From contig NZ_JHYA01000011.1 in assembly GCF_000621545.1 (NCBI RefSeq), positions 62,001-126,000 of the forward strand: DNA of 64,000 bases. The letters are read 5' to 3'. This stretch comes from Anaerovibrio lipolyticus LB2005 (lineage in GTDB: Bacteria; Bacillota; Negativicutes; Selenomonadales; Selenomonadaceae). Positions 55,648 to 64,000 of the stretch are shown here, piece by piece. The translations under genes and the position numbers were made by a program. Below the pieces are notes generated by a model. The model searched no databases. It was not told the DNA's origin and worked only from the letters and a program-made list of their open reading frames with translations. The stretch's first letter is position 1; each line of letters opens with the position of its first letter.

Positions 55648-55989
55648 ATGGCTTACAGAAAATTAGGTCGTAACTCCAGTGCTCGTAAGGCACTGTTCAA
55701 GAGCATTCTGACTTCCTTCTTCAAGCATGAGCGCATTGAGACTACCGAGGCTAAGGCTAAGGAGATCAGCGGACTTGCAGAACAGCTCATCACTCTCGCT
55801 AAGCGCGGTGATTTGGCTGCTCGTCGTCAGGCTATTGCTCAGCTTGCTGATGAAGATGTTGTTAGAAAGTTGTTCGGTGAAATCGCTGAGCAGTGCAAGG
55901 ATCGTCAGGGTGGTTATACCCGTATCCTGAAGCTGGGCCCACGTCGTGGTGACGCAGCTCCAATGGTTATCCTTGAGTTGGTAAAGTAA
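55648..55989 (+). CDS. rplQ: Ribosomal protein L17
   Basis: The 113-residue protein has [39 protein letters not shown] and ends [24 protein letters not shown]. It is the last gene of the alpha operon and is followed by a strong terminator. Confidence 0.98.
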   Translation: MAYRKLGRNSSARKALFKSILTSFFKHERIETTEAKAKEISGLAEQLITLAKRGDLAARRQAIAQLADEDVVRKLFGEIAEQCKDRQGGYTRILKLGPRRGDAAPMVILELVK

Positions 55990-56009
55990 TTTACAGCTAA
56001 CGATATATG

Positions 56010-56039
56010 AGAGGCATTCCTTACGGAGTGCCTCTTTTT
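56010..56039 (+). terminator. Terminator of the ribosomal protein supercluster
   Basis: AGAGGCATTCC (56010-56020) pairs with GGAGTGCCTCT (56025-56035), one G-U pair, around TTAC, followed by five T residues. Confidence 0.92.
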
Positions 56040-56060
56040 GTTGTTAACCTTTATTCTTAA

Positions 56061-56089
56061 TTGCGTTGACAATAGAACTAGGCTATAAT
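56061..56089 (+). promoter_or_regulatory. Promoter of the ecfA1-ecfA2-ecfT-truA operon
   Basis: TATAAT (56084-56089) is an exact -10 box. TTGCGT (56061-56066) lies 17 bp upstream. A TTGACA at 56065-56070 is only 13 bp away and is less likely to be the -35 box. Transcription would start near 56096. Confidence 0.65.
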
Positions 56090-56110
56090 GTTGATTTAGA
56101 GGTGTTTTGC

Positions 56111-56941
56111 GTGAGTTTTATTGAATGCGTTGATTTAACACACATTTATAATGCCGGCATGGAGAATGAGATGCTGGCTGTTGAAAATGTTAATATAAAG
56201 ATTGAAGAGGGGGAGTTTGTGGCAATTCTGGGCACCAATGGCTCAGGAAAGTCCACATTGGCCAAGCATTTTAACGGCTTGCTGCTTCCTTCATCGGGAA
56301 AGTGTCTGGTAGACGGTATGGATACCAAAGATGAGGAGCATACCTATGACATTAGAAGGCAGATAGGTATGGTTTTTCAGAATCCTGATAATCAGATTAT
56401 CGCTGCTATAGTGGAGGATGATGTAGGTTTTGGACCAGAAAATATTGGTCTGGACCCTCATGAGATTCGCCGTAACGTAACTGCGGCCCTGAGGGCAGTT
56501 GATATGGAGGAGTATCGCCACTTTTCCCCCCATCATCTTTCAGGTGGTCAAAAGCAGCGGGTGGCCATAGCAGGAGCTTTGGCTATGAATACTAAATGTC
56601 TTGTACTGGACGAGCCTACTGCCATGCTGGATCCAAGAGGACGCCATGAGGTTATGGATACGGTTTCACGTCTTAACAAGGAGCGGGGAATTACCACGGT
56701 TTATATAACCCATTTCATGGAGGAAGCGGCAATGGCCGACAGGATATTTGTCATGGACCAGAAGCATTTGGTGGCAAGTGGTACACCAAGGGAAATCTTT
56801 AGGGATATTGGAGCCATGAAGAAACGGGGCCTAGCGGTGCCTATGGCTGCTGAGATGGCCTACAGACTTCAGCAAAAAGGTATTAGGATTACAGAGTCTA
56901 TTATTAATACAGAGGATTTGGTGAGGGCAATATGTCAATAG
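56111..56941 (+). CDS. ecfA1: ECF transporter ATPase EcfA1
   Basis: The 276-residue ABC ATPase has Walker A GTNGSGKST, Q-loop VFQNPDNQI, signature LSGGQKQRVAIAGAL, and Walker B CLVLDEPTAMLDP. With EcfA2 and EcfT it powers vitamin or metal uptake through exchangeable S components. No S component is encoded here, so the module is the shared group II type. The start is GTG at 56111 after AGAGGTG; longer in-frame starts overlap the promoter. It overlaps ecfA2 by 10 bases. Confidence 0.95.
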   Translation: MSFIECVDLTHIYNAGMENEMLAVENVNIKIEEGEFVAILGTNGSGKSTLAKHFNGLLLPSSGKCLVDGMDTKDEEHTYDIRRQIGMVFQNPDNQIIAAIVEDDVGFGPENIGLDPHEIRRNVTAALRAVDMEEYRHFSPHHLSGGQKQRVAIAGALAMNTKCLVLDEPTAMLDPRGRHEVMDTVSRLNKERGITTVYITHFMEEAAMADRIFVMDQKHLVASGTPREIFRDIGAMKKRGLAVPMAAEMAYRLQQKGIRITESIINTEDLVRAICQ

Positions 56942-57795
56942 AATTAAAAAACATATCATATACCTATATGCCCAAGACCCCCTTTGAGCACTTGGCTCTG
57001 GATGATATTTCAATTACTATTCCGGAGGGGAAAATAACCGCTATTGCAGGGCATACCGGATCAGGGAAGTCAACCCTGATACAGCATTTTAATGGACTGT
57101 TAAAGCCAAATAAGGGCACTATCCTTGTGGATGGTGTGGATATAGGTAAAAAAAATACAGAGGCTAAGGCAGCCCGGCGGAAGGTGGGTATCGTATTTCA
57201 GTACCCTGAATATCAGCTTTTTGAAGAAACCATTGCCAAGGATATCGCCTTTGGCCCTAGAAATATAGGCTGCAGTGAGGATGAAACCCAGGAAAGGGTT
57301 AAGCAGGCAATGGACTTCGTAAATCTCGATTATGATAAGTACGCTCACCGTTCTCCTTTTCAGCTTAGTGGCGGCCAGAAGCGTCGGGCAGCTATAGCAG
57401 GTATTCTGGCTTTGCAACCAAAATATCTGGTACTGGACGAGCCTACGGCAGGCCTTGATCCAAAGGGGCGTGAATCCCTTATGGAAAAGTTCAGAAGGCT
57501 CCACAAAGAAAAGGGCACAACTATTGTACTGATTTCCCATAATATGGATAATATTGCCAGTTATGCAGATAATGTCATTATTCTGAACAAGGGGAAGGTT
57601 ACCATGGAGGCCACTCCGGAGGAGGCCTTTTCGCAAAAGGAACTTATAAGTCAGGCTGGTTTGGAATTGCCTGAGGTAAAGACTATAATGAATGAACTGG
57701 CCCAAAATGGTCTGGAGATACAGAATAATGCCTATACTATGGATAAAGCGGTAGAGGAAATTATTGAGGCGTTAAGGAGGAAGGGAAAATGCTGA
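56932..57795 (+). CDS. ecfA2: ECF transporter ATPase EcfA2
   Basis: The 287-residue ABC ATPase has Walker A GHTGSGKST, VFQYPEYQLFEETI, signature LSGGQKRRAAIAGIL and Walker B YLVLDEPTAGLDP. The YPEYQLF Q-loop form is typical of EcfA2. It overlaps both neighbours by a few bases, so the three proteins are translated together in fixed ratio. Confidence 0.95.
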   Translation: MSIELKNISYTYMPKTPFEHLALDDISITIPEGKITAIAGHTGSGKSTLIQHFNGLLKPNKGTILVDGVDIGKKNTEAKAARRKVGIVFQYPEYQLFEETIAKDIAFGPRNIGCSEDETQERVKQAMDFVNLDYDKYAHRSPFQLSGGQKRRAAIAGILALQPKYLVLDEPTAGLDPKGRESLMEKFRRLHKEKGTTIVLISHNMDNIASYADNVIILNKGKVTMEATPEEAFSQKELISQAGLELPEVKTIMNELAQNGLEIQNNAYTMDKAVEEIIEALRRKGKC

Positions 57796-58589
57796 CAGAT
57801 ATCACTTTGGGACAATATTTTCCCGGTAATTCTCCCATTCACAATATGGATGCCAGAGTAAAGATCGTGCTGCTTTTTATTTACATAGTGGCGGTGTTTT
57901 TATTCGATAATCATATTAATTATGGGATTATGACGGCAGGTGCCATAGGTGTGGTGCTTCTCTCAGGACTTCCTGTGGGAACTGTTTTAAAGTCAATAAA
58001 GCCACTATGGTGGATTATTCTTTTCTCCTTTGGCATTCATTTGTTCAGTACACCGGGAGAACCAATATTTAAGGTGTGGAACTTTGTAATGACCAAAGAG
58101 GGAATAATACAGGGATTTATTATAAGTCTACGGTTGGTATTGATGATTGCAATATCTTCACTTCTGATGTTTACCACATCACCGCTTAAGTTGACGGATG
58201 CTCTGGAGTCATTAATGTCACCTCTGAAGAAAATTGGTTTTCCTGCCCATGAGCTGGCCATGATGATGACTATTGCCATGCGCTTTATCCCAACGCTGCT
58301 GGAGGAAACAGACAAGATAATTAAAGCCCAGCAGTCCAGAGGCTCTGACATTGGCGATGGTAATTTTTTCCAGCGAGCCAAGGGTATGATACCGGTATTG
58401 GTGCCACTTTTTATTTCCGCCTTCAGAAGGGCTGATGAGTTGGCTATTGCAATGGAAGCTCGCTGCTATCAGGGGGGAGTCGACAGAACCCGTATGAAAC
58501 AGCAGCGACTTCACGATGTAGATTTTTGGGCGGGAGGAATATTTAGTGTGTTCCTTATCAGTCTAATCGTGGTGCAGTTTACGTTGTAA
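57789..58589 (+). CDS. ecfT: ECF transporter membrane subunit EcfT
   Basis: The 266-residue protein has about five to six membrane helices and the two coupling-helix motifs, AQQSRGSD near residue 178 and MEARCYQGG near 222, which contact the ATPases. It starts with the common LGQYFPGNSPIHNMDARVKI segment. It couples ATP hydrolysis to tumbling of the S component. Confidence 0.95.
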   Translation: MLTDITLGQYFPGNSPIHNMDARVKIVLLFIYIVAVFLFDNHINYGIMTAGAIGVVLLSGLPVGTVLKSIKPLWWIILFSFGIHLFSTPGEPIFKVWNFVMTKEGIIQGFIISLRLVLMIAISSLLMFTTSPLKLTDALESLMSPLKKIGFPAHELAMMMTIAMRFIPTLLEETDKIIKAQQSRGSDIGDGNFFQRAKGMIPVLVPLFISAFRRADELAIAMEARCYQGGVDRTRMKQQRLHDVDFWAGGIFSVFLISLIVVQFTL

Positions 58590-58607
58590 GATTTAAAAGG
58601 ATGGAAT

Positions 58608-59396
58608 ATGAAGCCTGAACACAAAGATATAATGAAGGCGCGGAAGCGCAATATACGTCTGACGGTGGCCTATGACGGCACCAACTATAACGGCTTTCAG
58701 CGACAGAATCCTCCTGCTGTTGCGGTGCAGAATATTTTGGAGGACAGGCTCCAGAAGGTGTTTGGGGATACAGTGGAGCTGGCGGCTTCAGGACGTACCG
58801 ATGCTGGAGTTCATGCCAGAGGGCAAGTAGTGAACTTTTTTACGGATGGCTCCATTCCAGTGGATAGGGTACCGCGGGCGGTAAACAGTATTCTTCCACC
58901 AGATATTGTGGTTTTGGAGGCAGCAGAGGCGGACAGGGAGTTTAGTGCCCGTCACAGTGCTGTGAGCAAAATATATAAATATCGTATTCTACAGGGAGAT
59001 ATTCCAGATCCCTTTGAGCGAAACTACAGCTGGAATATAAGGAAGGAGCTTGATGTGGAATCCATGAGGGCCTGTCTGGAGCTAATCAAGGGAGAGCATG
59101 ATTTCAGTGCCTTTAGGGCAGCTGGTGGCCCTCCGGTGAGTCCAGTGAGAAATATTTACGAGGCAGTTCTGGAGGTCCAGCAGGGGGGACGTATAGTGGA
59201 GCTCACCTTCCATGCTAACGGGTTCCTGTATCATATGGTGCGGAACATTGTTGGGACCCTTGGTAACGTGGGCCTCGGTTGGAAGTCTGTGGGGGACTTT
59301 AAGCGGATAATGGACTCATTGGATAGAAGCCAGGCAGGAGCCACAGCACCGGCTCAGGGACTATTTCTTGACAAAGTTTTTTATTCTAAAATTTAA
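58608..59396 (+). CDS. truA: tRNA pseudouridine synthase A
   Basis: The 262-residue enzyme makes pseudouridine at positions 38-40 of tRNA anticodon arms. The catalytic Asp is in SGRTDAGVHARGQV, and LTFHANGFLYHMVRNIVGTL lies near the end. The gene is in the standard place after ecfT. ATG 58608 gives a short basic extension; an ATG at 58632 is an alternative. Confidence 0.96.
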   Translation: MKPEHKDIMKARKRNIRLTVAYDGTNYNGFQRQNPPAVAVQNILEDRLQKVFGDTVELAASGRTDAGVHARGQVVNFFTDGSIPVDRVPRAVNSILPPDIVVLEAAEADREFSARHSAVSKIYKYRILQGDIPDPFERNYSWNIRKELDVESMRACLELIKGEHDFSAFRAAGGPPVSPVRNIYEAVLEVQQGGRIVELTFHANGFLYHMVRNIVGTLGNVGLGWKSVGDFKRIMDSLDRSQAGATAPAQGLFLDKVFYSKI

Positions 59397-59437
59397 TTGA
59401 TTTTTCAAGATATGGGTATTTAGTACCATAAAAATCT

Positions 59438-59447
59438 ATGCTATAAT
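59438..59447 (+). promoter_or_regulatory. Extended -10 promoter before the second PilZ gene
   Basis: TG-C-TATAAT (59439-59447) is an extended -10 element; the -35 region TTTAGT is weak. A second possible promoter, TTGCAA with TAATAT 16 bp later, lies at about 59512-59539. Either would give a leader before the ATG at 59586. Confidence 0.5.
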
Positions 59448-59585
59448 ATTTACGGAGAAGAGATTATTCCTTTATATCATTATTTTTTTTACAGATGTTC
59501 AGTTGTTACAATGTTGCAAAAGTTCTTTGTATGTGTAATATTGTTGTAGGGGATAACTTTTTGAGAAATGGGGGGGATGGCATAG

Positions 59586-60278
59586 ATGAGAGGAGCTTTA
59601 TCGCAGGATATATTTGTCAGGCCGGATGTGGTTTTAAAGCTGGGACAACAGCTGAATATTTCCTTGCCTGACGACGAAAGACCTTTATTCAGTAAGCTGG
59701 AGAATATAGGTGATGGGGAGTTGGTTCTGACGGTGCCGGTAGATGAGGACAAATGTCCTGCAAGAATTTCTCCGGGAACGAGCTTTATATGTGATTTTTT
59801 TGATGGCTGTTGCTATTATAAATTTGCTGTGGGATTTCAGCGTCGGGTAATTGAAAATATTCCCGTGTGGTATACCGATAAGCCTGTTAAGGTGCAGAAA
59901 ATACAGCATAGAGAATTTGTTCGTATAAAATTTGATAATCCATTGGTGGTCAGACTGCTGGATGACAACATGGCCGAGGAGGAAATGATTTTCACTACTA
60001 GTGTGGATTTAAGTGGTGGTGGCATTTGTTTCCTGCTGGACAGACCTTTGGATGTTGGTAAAAAAATAACAGTGGAAATTAGTGAAATCCCGGGGATAGG
60101 ATTATTCAACCATATGGCCACTGTGGTTAGGAACACTGAGCTTGATGAAAAAACAGAGGAAAGAAAGTATCATATTGGGGCAAAGTTTACCAATATAGAT
60201 TTCAAAATTCAGGACAAAATCATCAATTATATTTTTGATTTACAGAGGAAAGCACCCAAAAAATGCATAAGATATTAA
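59586..60278 (+). CDS. YcgR-like PilZ domain protein (second copy)
   Basis: The 230-residue protein has the same build as the one at 20024: N-terminal YcgR-like domain, then PilZ. The c-di-GMP motifs are HREFVR and DLSGGGI, and both proteins share ENIPVWY and the C-terminal INYIFDLQRK-type end. It lies outside the flagellar operon with its own promoter and terminator, so it is regulated separately. It probably reads c-di-GMP to adjust motility or another output; the target is unknown. Confidence 0.87.
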   Translation: MRGALSQDIFVRPDVVLKLGQQLNISLPDDERPLFSKLENIGDGELVLTVPVDEDKCPARISPGTSFICDFFDGCCYYKFAVGFQRRVIENIPVWYTDKPVKVQKIQHREFVRIKFDNPLVVRLLDDNMAEEEMIFTTSVDLSGGGICFLLDRPLDVGKKITVEISEIPGIGLFNHMATVVRNTELDEKTEERKYHIGAKFTNIDFKIQDKIINYIFDLQRKAPKKCIRY

Positions 60279-60289
60279 TGGATAATAAA

Positions 60290-60328
60290 GGAGCCGGTCG
60301 TATCTAAGTGACCGGCTCCTCGTTTTTT
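60290..60328. terminator. Strong terminator between convergent genes
   Basis: GGAGCCGGTC (60290-60299) pairs perfectly with GACCGGCTCC (60310-60319), followed by TCG and six T residues. On the minus strand it is followed by TTTATTAT, so it may also stop the small gene ending at 60334. Confidence 0.93.
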
Positions 60329-60333
60329 GAGTA

Positions 60334-60501
60334 TTACATATTGTGCTGTCTAATTGTCTTTAAATCAATTGCTGAGTCCAGCTTCTGTTGAATGTCATCC
60401 AGCATCTTGTCCAGTTGCTTCATCTCATCCTTAAGACTATTGACATCCAACAGGCTGTTGTGTATCTGTTCTCCCAAAGCATAGTAGTCTTCAAAGTTCA
60501 T
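60334..60501 (-). CDS. Small coiled-coil protein, 55 residues, unknown
   Basis: A minus-strand frame runs from ATG at 60501 to TAA at 60334. The protein begins MNFEDYYALGEQIHNSLLDV and continues as a heptad-patterned helix (KDEMKQLDKMLDDIQQKLD), ending RQHNM. GGGGGAT lies six bases upstream of the ATG. A promoter (60534-60561) precedes it and a terminator follows. The regulatory signals and coding-like composition make it a real gene, although its function is unknown. It could be an oligomerising adaptor or a DUF1657/Spo0E-like small helical protein; neither was tested. Confidence 0.75.
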   Translation of the reverse strand: MNFEDYYALGEQIHNSLLDVNSLKDEMKQLDKMLDDIQQKLDSAIDLKTIRQHNM

Positions 60502-60533
60502 AAGCATCCCCCTATAATATCCCGCATAGGAAA

Positions 60534-60561
60534 ATTATATCACATAATAATAATCGTACAA
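60534..60561 (-). promoter_or_regulatory. Promoter of the 55-codon minus-strand gene
   Basis: On the minus strand, TTGTAC (60561-60556) and TATAAT (60539-60534) are separated by 16 bp. Transcription would begin near 60527, about 26 bases before the ATG. Confidence 0.6.
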
Positions 60562-60580
60562 TACTCTCTTTTTCTTAAGA

Positions 60581-60609
60581 TGGAAAAAATTGAACAACTG
60601 CGTTATAAT
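60581..60609 (+). promoter_or_regulatory. Promoter of the dehydratase activase gene
   Basis: TATAAT (60604-60609) has TGGAAA (60581-60586) 17 bp upstream. It overlaps no gene and points to the large gene at 60680, leaving a leader of about 64 bases. It is divergent from the minus-strand promoter nearby. Confidence 0.55.
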
Positions 60610-60679
60610 ATACATTAGGGTAATTATGCCTGTATTTTACAGGTTTTTCGATAGTTTTACATTCACGGGTGGTGAAAGA

Positions 60680-63600
60680 ATGAATTCTCTTTTACGGGTT
60701 GGAATTGATGTTGGCTCCACCACGATTAAAGTAGTAGTTCTCAACAAGGAAAGAGAATTGGTGTACCAGAAATATGCTCGTCATTTTTCCGAAATCAATT
60801 CTGTTTTGAAAGAAAACCTTCATGCTTTAAGCAAGGTCATTGAAAACAAAAAGTTTTCTCTGGCCCTTACTGGTTCTGCCGGCATGGGTATTGCTGAACG
60901 TATTGGTCTGCCATTTGTTCAGGAGGTTATTGCCTGTGCCTCTGCTGTTAAGTCCCTGATACCACATACGGATACGGTTGTGGAGCTGGGGGGCGAGGAT
61001 GCAAAGGTAACCTATTTCGGTGATGCTCCTGAGCAGCGTATGAATGGTGTTTGTGCTGGTGGAACAGGTTCTTTTATTGATCAGATGGCATCCCTTTTGT
61101 CCACTGATGCCCAAGGCCTTAATGCACTGGCTGAGAAGGGCAAGCAGATTTATACCATTGCTTCACGGTGTGGTGTATTTGCCAAGACGGATATTCAGGC
61201 TCTTATGAATGACGGTGCTTCAAAGGCGGATATAGCTCTGTCTATCTTCCAGGCTGTAGTAAACCAGACCATCAGTAATTTGGCACAGGGGCGTCCTATT
61301 GATGGCAAGGTGGCATTTTTGGGCGGTCCGCTGCATTTTTTGCCGGAGCTGAAAAAGCGTTTTATTGAGACCTTGAAGCTGGCTCCTGAAAACGTGGTTA
61401 AGGTGGATGATGGCAATTACTTTGTAGCCGTAGGGGCGGCCATGAGTGAGGAAGCACGCCCTGTTGAGCTTGGCGAGCTTAAGGAAAGTATTAAAAAGGC
61501 CGAGGAGGTAATGGCCTCTGAAAGCCGTAAGGCGGATTTTGTCCTGTTTGAGGATGAGCAGGCTTATGAGGAATTTAAGGCCCGTCATGACAGAGACAAG
61601 GTACCAAAGGCTGATATGTCCAGCTATCATGGACCTATCTATGTTGGTATAGATGCCGGCTCTACCACCACCAAGCTGGCGGCTATAGGCAGCAGCAAGG
61701 AACTGCTTTATACATCCTATGGAAGTAACCACGGTTCACCATTGAATACTGTGGTAGATGAGATGAAAGAGCTCTATGCTGCCATGAATGATGATACCTA
61801 TATTGCTTCTGTGACCACCACCGGCTATGGTGAGGCAATTGTTAAGGCAGCTCTTCACGCGGATAATGGTGAGGTGGAAACCTTTGCCCATCTGAGAGCA
61901 GCCCAGGAATTCTGCCCGGATGTATCCTTTGTATTGGATATAGGTGGTCAGGATATGAAGTGCTTCTATGTCAATAAGGGAAGTATCGGCAGTATTACTC
62001 TTAACGAGGCCTGCTCTGCGGGTTGCGGTTCCTTTATAGAAAACTTTGCCCAGAGCCTTAAGATGACCGCAGGGGAATTTGCGGCCAAGGCACTGGAGTC
62101 CAAGGCTCCCGTTGATTTGGGTACAAGATGTACTGTATTTATGAATTCCAAGGTAAAGCAGGCCCAGAAGGATGGCGCCGCTGTGGGAGATATTTCCGCA
62201 GGTATTGCTTTATCTGTTATAAAAAATGCTCTCTTTAAGGTAATGCAGCTTAAGGATGTTAGCTCCTTGGGACAGAATATTGTGGTACAGGGCGGTACCT
62301 TCTACAACGATGCAGTTCTCCGTTCCATGGAGCTGTTGCTGGAACGTAATGTAATAAGACCGGATATTGCAGGATTGATGGGAGCCTATGGTGCGGCCAT
62401 TCTTTCCTTGGAGTCCGGAATAAACCACTCCTCAATTTTGCCCCTTAATGAGCTGGAGACCTTTACCGTAAAGAGCAATTCCTTCCGTTGTCAGGGCTGT
62501 GGAAATTCCTGTCAGGTAACCGTTCAGGTTTTCCCTGATGGTGGCCGTTATTTCACTGGCAATCGCTGTGAGCGGGGTGCAGGCAAGGAAAAGAAGGAGC
62601 GGAAGGCGGCCAATATTTATCAGTTCAAGTATGACCGTCTGTTTAATCACTACGAGCCTTTGAAGGAAGCCAAGCGGGGAAAGATCGGTATTCCGCGGGT
62701 TCTCAATATGTATGAGGATTATCCGTTCTGGTTTACCTTCTTTACAGACCTTGGTTATGAGGTGGTGCTTTCCAGCGAATCCTCTGCCCAGCTGTATTAT
62801 AGCGGTATGGCCACGGTCCCTTCAGATTCATTATGTTATCCGGCTAAGCTGGTTCATGGACATATTATGGATCTGGTGGAGCGGGGCATTGACAAGATAT
62901 TCTATCCATGTTTGCCATATAATATGACTGATGATATGCACCCATCAGATAATCACTTCAATTGTCCGGTGGTGGCTTCGTATGCGGAAAATATCCGTGG
63001 CAATATGGATATTTTGCAGGAAAAAAATGTAGAATTTTTGGAACCATTCCTGCCAATTAACGATAAGAAAAAGATGGTAAAGCGCCTCAATGAAGAGCTG
63101 GGAAAAATTGAGGGGCTGAAAAAGTCTGAGATCGCAAGGGCTGCGGAAAGGGCCTATGCTGAATTAGAATCGTATCGTGAGGAGGTGCGCCAGAAAGGCG
63201 TTGAAATCCTGCGGGAGGCAGAGACCAAGGGGCAGCATGTCATTTTATTGGCAGGCCGTCCATATCACGTGGATCCTGAGATAAATCATGGTATTCCGGA
63301 AATGATTCAAAGCTATGATTTGCCAATTATTTCCGAGGATGCTGTTTACCATTTGCCAGTTAAGTCCGAGCCATTGAAAATTGTAAATCAGTGGAGCTAC
63401 CATGCGAGACTGTATCATGCGGCTCATTATGTGGCAGAGCATGACAATGTAACCTTGATTCAGTTCAGTTCCTTTGGCTGTGGTCTGGATGCTTTGACCA
63501 CCGGTCAGGTTAAGTCCATTTTGGAGGACCACGAACGGATTTATACCATGATTAAGCTGGATGATGTAAGTAATCTGGGAGCTGCCCGTATCAGGCTCCG

Positions 63601-64000
63601 TTCCCTAATTGCGGCACTGGCTCGCAGAAAGCCTGTGGAATACCAGCAGCTGGAGATTTCCGAGAGACCTCATTTTACTGAGGAATGTAAGGGTACCCAT
63701 ACTATTTTGGCGCCTCAGATGGCACCGATTCAGTTTGAGCTCTTTGAGTCAGTGCTTAACAAGCATGGCTATAACGTTATAATTCCAGAAATGCCTAGAA
63801 GCGCCATTGATGTGGGGCTGAAATTCGTGCATAACGATATGTGCTATCCGGCTATTGTGGTTATTGGTCAGCTTATTAACGCAGTTCAGCAGGGTAAGTG
63901 TGACCCTGATAATACGTCCATAATGCTGTTCCAGACCTGTGGTGCCTGTCGCGCCACAAACTATATAAATGTTTTGAGGCAGGCCTTGAAGGATGCTGGA
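60680..64000 (+). CDS. Large acyl-CoA dehydratase activase / DUF2229 protein (3' end outside the window)
   Basis: The frame is open for 1107 codons to the window edge. Two ASKHA activase domains come in tandem: GIDVGSTTIK near residue 8 and GIDAGSTTTK near 323. The first has the iron-sulfur ligands in GVCAGGTGSF and SRCGVF; the second has SAGCGSF and GTRCTVF. A cysteine cluster CQGCGNSCQ (about 605) precedes a DUF2229 region, then an HgdB-like part with QTCGACRATNY at the edge. Such proteins resemble ATP-driven activators of 2-hydroxyacyl-CoA dehydratases, but the substrate of this long form is not established. Confidence 0.9.
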   Translation, partial: MNSLLRVGIDVGSTTIKVVVLNKERELVYQKYARHFSEINSVLKENLHALSKVIENKKFSLALTGSAGMGIAERIGLPFVQEVIACASAVKSLIPHTDTVVELGGEDAKVTYFGDAPEQRMNGVCAGGTGSFIDQMASLLSTDAQGLNALAEKGKQIYTIASRCGVFAKTDIQALMNDGASKADIALSIFQAVVNQTISNLAQGRPIDGKVAFLGGPLHFLPELKKRFIETLKLAPENVVKVDDGNYFVAVGAAMSEEARPVELGELKESIKKAEEVMASESRKADFVLFEDEQAYEEFKARHDRDKVPKADMSSYHGPIYVGIDAGSTTTKLAAIGSSKELLYTSYGSNHGSPLNTVVDEMKELYAAMNDDTYIASVTTTGYGEAIVKAALHADNGEVETFAHLRAAQEFCPDVSFVLDIGGQDMKCFYVNKGSIGSITLNEACSAGCGSFIENFAQSLKMTAGEFAAKALESKAPVDLGTRCTVFMNSKVKQAQKDGAAVGDISAGIALSVIKNALFKVMQLKDVSSLGQNIVVQGGTFYNDAVLRSMELLLERNVIRPDIAGLMGAYGAAILSLESGINHSSILPLNELETFTVKSNSFRCQGCGNSCQVTVQVFPDGGRYFTGNRCERGAGKEKKERKAANIYQFKYDRLFNHYEPLKEAKRGKIGIPRVLNMYEDYPFWFTFFTDLGYEVVLSSESSAQLYYSGMATVPSDSLCYPAKLVHGHIMDLVERGIDKIFYPCLPYNMTDDMHPSDNHFNCPVVASYAENIRGNMDILQEKNVEFLEPFLPINDKKKMVKRLNEELGKIEGLKKSEIARAAERAYAELESYREEVRQKGVEILREAETKGQHVILLAGRPYHVDPEINHGIPEMIQSYDLPIISEDAVYHLPVKSEPLKIVNQWSYHARLYHAAHYVAEHDNVTLIQFSSFGCGLDALTTGQVKSILEDHERIYTMIKLDDVSNLGAARIRLRSLIAALARRKPVEYQQLEISERPHFTEECKGTHTILAPQMAPIQFELFESVLNKHGYNVIIPEMPRSAIDVGLKFVHNDMCYPAIVVIGQLINAVQQGKCDPDNTSIMLFQTCGACRATNYINVLRQALKDAG

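Overview
The window is chromosomal DNA of a motile, low-to-moderate GC member of the Bacillota. The gene set suggests a Selenomonas/Anaerovibrio-like member of the Negativicutes, but this is inference: there is no 16S gene in the window and no database search was possible. The evidence is FliY in place of FliN, CheC and CheD as chemotaxis accessory proteins, SwrD/FlbD, an rplQ-ecfA1-ecfA2-ecfT-truA block, a four-cysteine S14, a type I methionine aminopeptidase with a SEC-C knuckle, and a long 2-hydroxyacyl-CoA dehydratase activase. Nearly all genes are on the + strand, with strong AAGGAGG-type ribosome binding sites and frequent TTG and GTG starts.

Region 1 (1-29996) is a continuous flagellar and chemotaxis cluster. 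It begins inside fliH and runs fliI, fliJ, an SLT lytic transglycosylase, a MotE-like protein, fliK, flgD, a TIGR02530-type gene, flgE, swrD, fliL, fliM and fliY. A near-consensus sigma-A promoter (11311-11339) then precedes cheY, fliO, fliP, fliQ, fliR, flhB, flhA, flhF, flhG, a PilZ protein, cheB, cheA, cheW, cheC, cheD, a small membrane protein, the fliA-type sigma factor, a FapA/DUF342 protein and two poorly known proteins. Together these cover the export gate and ATPase, hook assembly, the switch, localisation, chemosensory phosphorelay and adaptation, and the late-class sigma factor.

Region 2 (29997-36683) is a junction. A tRNA-Ala(TGC) gene sits behind a perfect consensus promoter and an unusually structured leader. 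Next come an unknown coiled-coil membrane protein, a minus-strand pair (polysaccharide deacetylase and a small membrane protein), then map, aroH, ridA and tkt. Between tkt and the ribosomal genes lies about 480 bp without a protein gene. It holds a long rod-like inverted repeat that looks like a structured RNA, an A-tract-rich stretch, and a strong promoter.

Region 3 (36606-56040) is the str-S10-spc-alpha ribosomal supercluster: an L7Ae-type protein, rpsL, rpsG, fusA, tuf, then rpsJ to rplQ with secY, adk, infA, rpmJ and rpoA. A REP-like repeat interrupts the interval between the L7Ae gene and rpsL. The map gene usually found between adk and infA is absent there and sits at 32495 instead.

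Region 4 (56061-64000) has the ECF transporter module (ecfA1, ecfA2, ecfT) and truA. It continues with a second YcgR-like PilZ gene, a 55-codon minus-strand gene facing it across a strong terminator, and the first 1107 codons of a giant acyl-CoA dehydratase activase that leaves the window.

I found no CRISPR array, prophage, transposase or defence island. The best candidates for undescribed biology are the structured RNA at 36220-36349, the tRNA leader at 30056-30190, and the small unknown proteins attached to the motility operon.
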